From Meandrina meandrites (taxonomy: Eukaryota; Cnidaria; Anthozoa; Scleractinia; Meandrinidae), in assembly GCA_963693305.1 (NCBI GenBank), contig OY855915.1, positions 7,887,607 through 7,951,606 on the forward strand: 64,000 nucleotides of DNA, read 5' to 3'. This document shows positions 55,442 through 64,000 of this stretch, in pieces (position 1 is the stretch's first letter; every line of letters begins with the position of its first letter). Below the pieces are notes generated by a model. The model worked only from the letters and a program-made list of their open reading frames with translations, was not told the DNA's origin and did not search any database. A program made the translations under genes and the position numbers.

Positions 55442-57646
55442 CTACTTCAATATGTATACTTTGTTAGCTTTCCAGTTAGTCACGAGAATACGTCCATCTG
55501 GTGCTGTTGTGATTCCAGTAGGATGTGGTAAACGAGTGAGAGTTTTGCCTGTGAAGCGACCGTCTAACGTAAATTGCTGAACTCGGTTATTGCCCCTATC
55601 ACATACCAGAAGGTTACTGTACCTGTCTACAAGCATACCACGCGGCAAGTTAAATTGTCCGTCTTGATTACCTTCTGTTCCAAATTTGTATAAGAAAGTT
55701 CTTGACTGATCGAAAACTTTAACGCAATGATTGTTTCCATCAGATACGAGAAACATGTTTTTGTAAGGAATGCACCTAGTTGGACGTTTCAGTTTCTCTG
55801 GGTCGCTGTCTCCAAATATGGAAATAGTTTCTCCTTCCTTTGACAACACATGTATCCTATTATTGCCGAACTCGGTTACAACAATGCGTCCTTCATCATC
55901 CAAACTAACATCAAGTGGATCCCAAAACTCTCCTTTTCCTTTACCCCATTTTCCAAAGCTTTTCACAACAGTTCCTGTCTGGATATCTATGTGTTGTATT
56001 CTGTGATTGCATTGATCTGCAATTAAAATCTCGTTGTCGTTTACAAACGAAACGCCAGCTGGGCAGTAAAATTGTCCAGAATTTGATCCTTGGCTGTCAA
56101 TTGTCCTTAAACAATTACCATCTTGATTGAATACATAAACACAGTGTCCCTTGTAATCTGTCACAACTATCTTTTCTTCCGTGTTGACAGCGATTCCATG
56201 TAACCTTTGGGGCATGTCTCCTTGAAAGAATTTCAAGGCCAACTTACCGACTACAACAAGTTCACGTTCTTTCACCTGCATAGTGAAAGGACAGGTCGGA
56301 AGTTTATCGCCATTGATCTTTACTTCAATGCTGTAGGCGCCCGGAACTTTCGGAGTAAATTTCACCTGAAGATTACCGTCTTCTTTCTCGCTAACCACCA
56401 CATTTGTTACATCTTTAGCCGGTTCTATCAGAACTTCAACTTGATCTTTGAGATCAGCTTTGTTACTCAGCTCCCCTTCAGATGTTTTGGGGCATAAGGT
56501 GAAAACTGCTTCTACACCAGCCTGGAGAGTTTGGTCAAGTCCTTCCAGAGTGGAATGAATTGCATTAGCTCCCTCGGTTGTGATGTCGCCCAGTCTCAAG
56601 CCCTCTACAGGAGCAGCGGCAAATTTGACAAATGTAGTCTCGTTTTGTTTAGGAGCTTCAACCGTACGCAGCTCTTCAAATCGCTGCTTCAAAGTTTCCT
56701 TGTTCCGCATGATATCTGAGCTTGAGCTTCTCTGTTCCAGATTTTTCGCAAATTCAACCGCTTGTTCCATTTGTTTGACCAGGGACTGCGCTTCCTGCAT
56801 AGCCGAGTTCATTCTCTCGAATCTCGTCACGTGTGTAGTCTCGAGTGATACAATCGCTTCTTTCTCGCGTTCTCGAATCTCTGCGATCATTTGTTCAGCA
56901 GCTTGCGAGACTCCACGTTTGGCTGTTTCGACATTTCTTTCCAGCCTAGAAATAGTTTCTTTGAATTGTTGAATAACTTTGCTAAACTCACTTATCTTTT
57001 CCTTGATCATTTCAGCGCCCGACATGATGATGGGTTTCTCGTCATGAGCTGCCTTGTCAAGTAAAACGATCTCGTGCTTTCGGTGATCCGTGACTATGCA
57101 AATTTGACAAACACAAGCTTGACACGAAAAGCAGAAGAATCTCGTGATTTCTTTCTCGTGGAACTGCTGCGAGCAAAATGGCTGTCGTTTCAGCAACGCT
57201 TCGTAATCTTCCTCTTTAAATTCCTTCACTGGTGTGACTTTGTGTCCTTCGAACGATGCCTTTAACATTTCGTGTGCGTTGTAACAGTCTGAGCACATAA
57301 ATTGTCCACAGTCAAAACAATAGTACATCTGGGAGTTGGTTTTCCTACATTGGGAACAAGTAATGTTACTTCCATCGCCACTCCGTCGAACAGCAAGGAG
57401 ACTCAACAAACTGTTGTGGAAAAAACTGCTCGGCAAACTTTTGAAGCGATTTCCTTCGGGTAAATCGATTAGAGCTTGGCACTCCGGACAGCGGAACTTT
57501 CCTTGTCTGTGGCTCGCTCTTGCATGATTCGACAGACACTCACAGCAAAATGTGTGAAGACATGATATGGTTTTGGGTTCGTTGTAGATATCGAGACAAA
57601 TTGAGCAAGTGAGATGTTGCTTGATGTTTTTCAAAAGGGACTCCAT
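55442..57646 (-). CDS. TRIM-NHL E3 ubiquitin ligase, copy G (intact)
   Basis: A 734-residue single-exon protein from the family ATG at 57646. All RING ligands are kept, with B-box 1, B-box 2 (VTDH form), coiled coil, filamin domain and NHL propeller in order and ending NWKANKVYILK. The linker after the coiled coil is GDITTEGANAIH, the same distinctive form as copy E and unlike A, C and F, which accounts for the slightly shorter length. The promoter region has both the CRE-like site (57724-57731) and the CCAAT box (57749-57753), like copy A, with which it also shares the longest 5' flank. No decay is visible. Function as for copy A. Confidence 0.93.
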   Translation of the reverse strand: MESLLKNIKQHLTCSICLDIYNEPKTISCLHTFCCECLSNHARASHRQGKFRCPECQALIDLPEGNRFKSLPSSFFHNSLLSLLAVRRSGDGSNITCSQCRKTNSQMYYCFDCGQFMCSDCYNAHEMLKASFEGHKVTPVKEFKEEDYEALLKRQPFCSQQFHEKEITRFFCFSCQACVCQICIVTDHRKHEIVLLDKAAHDEKPIIMSGAEMIKEKISEFSKVIQQFKETISRLERNVETAKRGVSQAAEQMIAEIREREKEAIVSLETTHVTRFERMNSAMQEAQSLVKQMEQAVEFAKNLEQRSSSSDIMRNKETLKQRFEELRTVEAPKQNETTFVKFAAAPVEGLRLGDITTEGANAIHSTLEGLDQTLQAGVEAVFTLCPKTSEGELSNKADLKDQVEVLIEPAKDVTNVVVSEKEDGNLQVKFTPKVPGAYSIEVKINGDKLPTCPFTMQVKERELVVVGKLALKFFQGDMPQRLHGIAVNTEEKIVVTDYKGHCVYVFNQDGNCLRTIDSQGSNSGQFYCPAGVSFVNDNEILIADQCNHRIQHIDIQTGTVVKSFGKWGKGKGEFWDPLDVSLDDEGRIVVTEFGNNRIHVLSKEGETISIFGDSDPEKLKRPTRCIPYKNMFLVSDGNNHCVKVFDQSRTFLYKFGTEGNQDGQFNLPRGMLVDRYSNLLVCDRGNNRVQQFTLDGRFTGKTLTRLPHPTGITTAPDGRILVTNWKANKVYILK

Positions 57647-60600
57647 CGCTAGGCGTCGCTCGACAAAGCTTGCGAAACACAACGGCGTCAAGCTATTTTA
57701 GTTTCTGAGAAAACCGGATTAATTTACGTCACAGCTGTCTGCTTGTGGCCAATCAGATGCGATTAAAGTTCTTACGGTGCTCTTGAAGTTTAACCTGAGG
57801 TCGTTCAGCCGTTCCATATTTTCAATACCAGATAATCTGCTCATTTCTTTTTAAGGTAGTTTAGGTATTTAAAATTTGTGAGCTACGATTAAATGTTATC
57901 GTGCTGTGAATCTTTAATGTCCCTCAAAAGGAGCTTCATCCATAAACCGTTGTACCGTCGCTAGCTAATTCTCTTCCTAAACAGATAAACGCCTCAAGGT
58001 ATTATCTCAGATTCCGAGAGAACATAAGTAATTAACGTCACGACTTGCTGTTTTTAATTTTGACAATCAAATTTCAAAAGGTTGGGCGACCCCTACTGAA
58101 ACCTGTGATTGTTGTTCGTTTGCATATTATAAATGTGCATTCTACTGTTGTCTGTAGAAAGCGTTGTTTTGAAACGATTACTCATGACTGTGAGTTGTGA
58201 AGAACGAATATATGCTTCCTGTGCATGTAGCTGTTAAATTTTGAAACATAGGTACGCAAGGCTTACTAGGCTAGTTTGGGAGGCATAAAGGACCCCGTCG
58301 TGAGGCGTCCCTCAGTAAAGCTTACGAAACACAAATACCTCAAGAAATTAAGTTTCTGAGAAAGCAGAATGAATAACCGTCACGTACATGTCTTCTTGCG
58401 GCCAATCAGATGTCATTAAAGTTTTCACTTAGCTCTTGAGTTTAACCCTAGGTCGCTTAGGCGATTTTTGATGCAGAATCGTAGCCGGTCTGCTGTGATC
58501 TCTTTTAGATAATTTAACTATTTGAAGTTTGCTCGTTACTATTAAATGTAATTCTCAACAGGCCCACCAAAAAATAACTCCATTCGTGATCGCGTGCCGT
58601 ACGGCGCTGACTAAAACTCTTGTGAAACAGACAACAGCCTCAAGGTATTTTTTCAGATTCCGAGAAACAGAACTAATTAACGTTACAACTGGCTGCTTTT
58701 TGCAATCAAATTTCACAAGGTTGGCTGGCTTCCATTGTATCCTAAGATTGTTATTTTGATGCATATAATAAATGTGCCATTGTTGTCTGCTTGAGCGCTG
58801 TTTTGATATGATCGAGCTGTTTTAATGCTACAAGAGGCTATTGAGGCTATCAAAGTTTGGAATCATAGGTACGCAAGTCGTGCAAAGGCTAGGGTGGGTG
58901 TCAAAAAATGACGTGTTGAGTATTGTGGCTCAATGCACATACAGTGGGAGGAGATTGATTGCTGTTACTAGACTAATAGAAAGCCTGTCATAGACAGTTT
59001 AAGATAGTTTACTCAGCTTCGTGAAATGAAGTAGTTATCTTTAACAAATCCGAAAGAAAATATATTTATTGGACACAAACTGAACCTGATTGCGCGCTTT
59101 CCAGTCCTAGAGCGCTTTCCATTTGTCAGAACTGGCCGGTCAGACAGGTATATTCGAGAACAGAATTCCGTTGTTGGTCAGATTTGTCCTGGCAGATCAG
59201 TCAATACCTACCTCTTACTTACCGAGCGCGAGGGCTGTACGGCTCGAGAAACCAAGCACTATATCCAGTCTCCGAGCATTGCGTGAGTCAAGGGTCTTCG
59301 TCGCCAACGTTGCTCAGCAACATGATGTACTGTCATCACACCATAATGGCGTGACTGTTTTTGCAGCACTCGTGAGTTCCCGTGGTAATCATGATTGGAT
59401 AATTAAAATTGGGAACTTCTTAAGTGATTGAACGAAAATTTTCCATCAGCGGCTCTTAATTTCCCAACTGTAAATACAAGGAATAAGCTTTGTAATCGAG
59501 CAACCAATACCACTGGTTAGCTGTTGCGTGACAACATTCAACGTAATAGACGTGACATGAAAACACAAGTACTTCGAATTCGAACGCCGGTTCAGAATCC
59601 ATTTTGCTTTAAGATTTGATGTGGAATCGCAATCCTTAAACCGAGAAAAAATACTCGCTTTGCTTTCCAACCACAAATAATAATAGGGGTTAGTTTCCCG
59701 CGTGCTCATGGCCGTATTTGACCCATGACATCATATGCGCTTTCCTTGAATGGACACTACGGATTTTTAATGTAACGCAATGGAGTCTGTGAGCGGCTAA
59801 TCCTTCACGTAGCAGATTCGATATTAAAATGAGCGCTGCAGTATTTGTTTCGGCCTGAAGTTTGAAGTTGTTTTTTTAAGTTTTGCTGGGCTTTCGGTTT
59901 TTAGAAAATCCTAGTTTGGTTGTAAGGTTTGGGTAAATGTAGCTCGTTTGATAGCAAAAGAAACCATTAGAAATGTTGATAATCCGAGAAAACAATAGCA
60001 TAGTCTTTGCATATATATAACATTTTTAAATACAAGAGTTTGTACGAAATCTCGAACTGAAAATTCTACTTGCCATAAATAAAATGAAATCACTGACTGA
60101 CAAAACAATTTTATGTGACGCTTTCTATCACTCAATTGTATTTCTAAGCAATTTGTGTATTTTTTTAGTCAATATATTCTAGCGATGATGGATGAAAGGA
60201 AAATAGATCGAGTTCCAGCGTTTGACTTGCTCAGAAATTACTAAACAGTTTCCGCTTCCGTTCAACCTCGTGGCCCTCACATTATTATAGCCTATAACAG
60301 TGTTAACATGTTATGGAATCGCTCACATACCCTCTTTCAATACGGAATTACCAGCCTGGTAAATGGTATGACACTTCCACTTGCAGCCATTGAAACTTGA
60401 ACGCATTTTAGGCCATGTGAGCGCAGTCAGCGCACTGGGCACTAGGGTACAAAAAGAAACCCAAAGAGAGAAGGGTACGGTATTTTTGCAGCGAACATTT
60501 GGCTCCATTTTATGGATAAAGAACATTTTTCCTTCGCAATTATTATTTTATGTTCGTAATATATCCTACCAATGGAAGGAAGGAAAGAATAAGGAAGAAA

Positions 60601-61097
60601 ATTATAAGAATAAAGTAAAGCAAAATTGAGTTCATGAATCATGTTGTCAGAGAAATGCAGAGTGCTGCACTCGGTTACACCAATTAAAACAGATATCATG
60701 TTGGACCCGTTTGGTGGAAAAAAAAAAAGACAGAAACGGGAGTCTGCTTTCTCTATATACATGTAACGAGCCAATAATTTTCGACCATTGTTGCTCGCAA
60801 TGATCTACATCGCCCCAGCTATTTGCTTTTACTTCTCAATTTTCTCGGTAAATATATATTATACTGTGTTTAATACTTTCAATGTTTTTTTTATATGATC
60901 AGTGACCCATAGTATCGCATCCGGCTGTGTGAGCCAGTTTAAAATGGGTGGGTTTAATTGTTTGACTCTCAAACATTTTAAAACAGCTTTCCCTCATTCT
61001 ATGAACCGCGTCTATTGTTTCCGCTTTCTAATATAAATAAATCGATTTAAATAAAATAAATTGTGTTGCACATGAACGCATGCGTTTGTTAGATTCA
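57647..61097. other. 5' flank of unit G
   Basis: No gene was seen. It aligns with 6130-10333 but lacks the 7995-9411 insertion. Near 58280-58325 there is a further TRIM leader relic whose start codon has mutated (ACG). From 59850 it follows the 41175-42900 block. Confidence 0.55.
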
Positions 61098-61100
61098 TAA

Positions 61101-61559
61101 AGCTTAGTTCCCACTAGCAACATAAGGATCATAAGCATAAGCATAATCATAAACATAAACATAAGCTTCTTATGTTCTAGTGGGAACGGCTGCACTAAAA
61201 ACTCAAAGAACGTTATTCCAATGCGTGTCTCTGTTGAAATGAACCGACCCGAAAGAGCTGGACCAAGAATTTTATTGGCCAAAACACAATGACCCGGTTG
61301 CGTCATTATGTTTATGATTATGTCGTTATGATTTTCGCGTTCCCACTATAAAGAAAAGCAACATAGTCATAGTCATAGACATAATCATAATCATAAGAAA
61401 ATGGTCGATCATTTTCTTATGATTATGATTATGTTGATCATAAGGGCGCTTATGATTATGTTTCTGGACGTTCCCACTAAGACATAAGCGACATAACAGC
61501 GTTATGTTTGTGCTTATGATTATGATTATGATCGTTATGTCGCTAGTGGGAGCTAGGCT
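61101..61559. mobile_element. TAA-flanked MITE made of nested CATAA palindromes
   Basis: The ends AGCTTAGTTCCCACTAG and, inverted, AGCCTAGCTCCCACTAG are flanked by TAA at 61098-61100 and 61560-61562. A three-base TWA duplication suggests PIF/Harbinger. The interior is built from ATCATAA/TTATGAT motifs in alternating orientation, with the TCCCACTAG end motif repeated internally (about 61180 and 61335, 61492). The related flank at 42900-42960 lacks it. No coding capacity. Confidence 0.8.
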
Positions 61560-61596
61560 TAACCCATTTTTACGTATTGCATGTTGCAAATACTAG

Positions 61597-61804
61597 TTCA
61601 CATGGCTCCTTTTTCCCCTCTTCCTGCAAGCCCTCCTGTTACCAGTGCACTGTGCACACCCCTCATCGAGAGACCTTCCTACTGTACCTACAGATCTACC
61701 CAATTTACCTGACAGTGTTCCAGAGGTGAACAGTGCCGGTGGTGAAGACGTGTACTTTGATGACCTTACTAGAAGATGCCTGTGAGGATCTCAAAAAGAA
61801 GTAG
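61597..61804 (+). pseudogene. IST1-like terminal exon fragment, copy 3 (broken tail)
   Basis: Same exon as at 43122-43328 (MAPFSPLPASPPVTSA, then DLPTVPTDLPNLPDSVP, AGGEDVYFDDLTRR). Four extra bases after TTACTAGAAGAT destroy the RFEDLKKKK ending, and the frame slip upstream is shared with copy 2. It is therefore non-functional as an IST1 tail. Confidence 0.6.
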
Positions 61805-62498
61805 TCTTGATACGTTGTAGAGTTTCACAGTGAATAATCATATACTTACAGCTTTTCAAATAATCTTTTTCAGTTATTGATCAATCAGCTTTTACTACGG
61901 CACGTCCCTTTTTGAAGTTCTTCGTTCCGTCATCAGGCAGTTGTTTTTTTACCACGTTTTAACCCCAAAATAACAGTACTGATATTATTTCTCCTTTTAG
62001 TATCAATACATTTTCAGTATTAATGTCATGAGAATTTAGAAATGATCATTCATTAGGATCAAATTGTCTTTGATATATCTGAGCAAAATCTCCTAACCAG
62101 GAATATAAGATATGCACTGAGCCCAGTAAGGAGAATTTGTATGTGAAATAGTTTACTGTGAGTTTGGAAGTTGTTTATGATCATATTACCGATAACTGCC
62201 AAGAGAAACAGATTTTTCTGCCTGGTGTAGATTAAAACAGACCACAGGAATGTCCTGTCCTAGTACCTTTATCAAGCCAATCATGTGAAATCAAACTGGA
62301 AATGACGTCATATAGATAAGGCATTTATAAATAGCCGAAGCTTGCAATAGAGAAACTCCCACCGTTAAATTAACATACCCAGCTAGAGAGATCGTACTGC
62401 TAGGAGAAATGCTTTTCATGTACAAATTGTCTGGGACATGACGTAAATGCGCGGCTGATTCTGCAAGAAGTTGTTTTAAAGAATGCAAAGTGAAGGTA
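61805..62498. other. Repeated flank
   Basis: No gene was seen. Bases 62109-62498 duplicate 10807-11175, beginning exactly at the end of the THAP exon (GCACTGAGCCCAGTAAGG) but without the exon itself. Confidence 0.6.
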
Positions 62499-62697
62499 CC
62501 TTATTCTAACTTATTTTCGCGGGACTTAATTTTCGCGATTTCAACAAAAAAATCGCGAAATTAAAGACCCGCGAAAATTTATATGTGCTGCATTCTATCA
62601 CTATTTCATCACGCTTTTTTGACCAAAAAAGTCTTGCGAAATATGCCCGTTTCATTTTCGCGAAATTAAGTTGCCGCGAAAATGAGTAACAATAAGG
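62499..62697. mobile_element. TA-flanked MITE (Tc1/mariner-like), copy 2
   Basis: Same family and same position in the duplicated block as 11176-11389. Ends CCTTATT...AATAAGG, TA at 62497-62498 and 62698-62699. It was therefore present before the block duplicated. Confidence 0.75.
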
Positions 62698-63002
62698 TAA
62701 ATTTAGATGCTTTAATTTGATTATATTTAATTAATGATGCATGGCTCACCCTAGATCATTACTATCCTTTTATCTTTCTTAAGAACGTGCGCAGTTTAGG
62801 TTCTAAGAACACGGGACGCAAAGAGAACTGCGCAAATTAAACCGCTAAGAAAATAAACGTTTCACATATGCGAATTGTCCAAGACAATCACCGAAGAGAA
62901 AACTGTAATAAGCAACTAGTTCTACCAGTTGTTTTGTTTTGTTTTTTTAAGTGGAGCGAAGGTAAATTGACTGGGGAGTTACTTGGAGGTACATGTAATT
63001 AA

Positions 63003-63390
63003 GGCAGGGGTACACCTGAAGCCCGTTTTTCCACCGCTTAACTTGTGTTTATTGCGAATATCTCGCTCCAGTTTCAAGTATTCCCGAAACCCTTAGCTCA
63101 TCTCACAAAGCTATGTTTAGCGGTGTTTTGTAATAGTTTTTCTCAAAGGGTTAGTAAAATTTGGAGAAATAAGAAATGTTAAAGATTTAATGTGGTTTTC
63201 AAATTAGAATTTGAAGTTAAAAATTAGTAGATGGACACCCAAACAGTCTCCTGACAACCTGGGGTGCTCTTGCGTGGGGGTCAACTGTCTAGTGGTTAGC
63301 CAAAAATTATTTTCTTTCTTCTATCGCTTCTTTAAACCTCTTAAAATTTCACTCATATTCACGTATACCCCCCCCCCCCCCCCCCCCACC
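63003..63390. mobile_element. TTAA-flanked MITE with a C20 run
   Basis: 388 bp, TTAA at 62999-63002 and 63391-63394, ends GGCAGGGGTACACCTGAAG and, inverted, GG-rich/TATACGTGAA. A C-run of 20 bases at 63368-63387 forms the right end. The duplicated block at 11680-11690 lacks the insertion, which dates it after the block duplication. Same family as 23126-23532. Confidence 0.85.
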
Positions 63391-64000
63391 TTAAATGATG
63401 TGTCGTTCGCTGTAAATCATTACTATCCTTTTCTCTTTCTTATATCTACTAAGCAGAAAAACGAGGGAAAAGTCGCAATTATTTATGGGCTAAAATCATA
63501 GAAAACAACAATCCCGTATGGCCCTGGGACTATCTGTGTGATGTCCCCGATCAAGGAAAGATGCAAAGCGGAGCTTGTTGAAAGCTCACTCACCTTAAGT
63601 GTTTGCTTTCATATTCCATTTAATATTGAACAAAACAGTGAAAAATTGAATTTGTGCAATTTTGAAACCGTTTTATTGGTGAACTCTAAAATATTTTAGC
63701 ATTAAAAGTCAGATTGTACTAAGCTGTAACACATCATCTATTAATTCTCAAAGGCCTACAAATAATAATACTTTCTTCAGTCAGTCTCTGTTTGTTCAGT
63801 TCACTGCTACCATGGAAACAATCAACTATCTCCTACTCTACTCATTTTTATCAGTCATCCTGATTTATTACAAAAGTCTCAAAACTAATTAACGAAAATC
63901 TTTTGCTAATCTATTTTTTAGCGATCTATGAAACATATTACATTTATTACATTTTCTTCTCTAAACCAGAATAACTAAAAAATTATGCCACAATACAGGG
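63391..64000. other. Right-edge 3' flank of a further TRIM unit
   Basis: No gene was seen. Bases 63400-63600 continue the 11690-11870 duplication. About 63660-63960 is a diverged copy of 3085-3340, the flank that precedes a TRIM stop codon elsewhere, so another unit probably lies just beyond the window. Confidence 0.5.

Overview
The window looks like nuclear DNA of an anthozoan cnidarian, most likely a stony coral. It is AT-rich, densely packed with small DNA transposons, contains a two-gene P-like transposon of a type I associate with cnidarians, and is built around single-exon TRIM-NHL genes. The species assignment is inference. No bacterial, organellar or viral gene organisation is visible, and no rRNA gene or convincing intact tRNA gene was seen.

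The backbone is a tandem array of one gene family. All full-length copies lie on the minus strand and are intronless: RING, B-box 1, B-box 2, coiled coil, filamin domain, then a C-terminal NHL propeller. Four copies are open (3886-6099, 19926-22112, 45497-47713, 55442-57646). One is a frameshifted pseudogene (13993-16212). One is split by a retrotransposon 3' end (30707-33170). One is an internal fragment in the opposite orientation (25785-26531). Each gene sits in a duplicated block of several kb with recognisably similar 3' and 5' flanks. Tails of further units are visible at both window edges, so the array continues on both sides. The open copies are probable E3 ubiquitin ligases that recognise targets or RNA through the NHL domain.

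The flanks have been targets for transposons, and comparison of paralogous blocks gives empty sites for several insertions. The clearest is a 3.4-kb P-like element (35490-38902) with ~50-bp terminal inverted repeats and a perfect 8-bp target duplication. It carries a THAP-transposase gene that has lost its catalytic middle and an intact, convergent C2H2-finger gene. Other elements are a 1.2-kb element with ~320-bp inverted repeats and an HTH exon (39970-41166), a 1.4-kb element with CGAA-rich ends (7995-9411), several TTAA-flanked elements, TA- and TAA-flanked MITEs, palindromic foldbacks, and a decayed Crypton-type recombinase fragment (54354-54829).

Layout: 1-3.9 kb, edge unit plus flank; 3.9-10.3 kb, TRIM unit A with an inserted element; 10.4-13.1 kb, lone THAP exon, foldback and tRNA-like fragment; 13.9-18.6 kb, pseudogene unit B; 18.7-25.5 kb, TTAA element and unit C; 25.5-27.8 kb, inverted TRIM fragment between direct repeats; 27.8-35.4 kb, foldback, microsatellites and broken unit E; 35.5-41.2 kb, P-like element and HTH element; 41.2-45.4 kb, repeated flank with an IST1-like exon fragment; 45.5-48.2 kb, unit F; 48.2-53.9 kb, gene-poor repeat mosaic; 53.9-59.8 kb, Crypton-type relic and unit G; 59.8-64 kb, repeated flank, MITEs and a second broken IST1-like exon.
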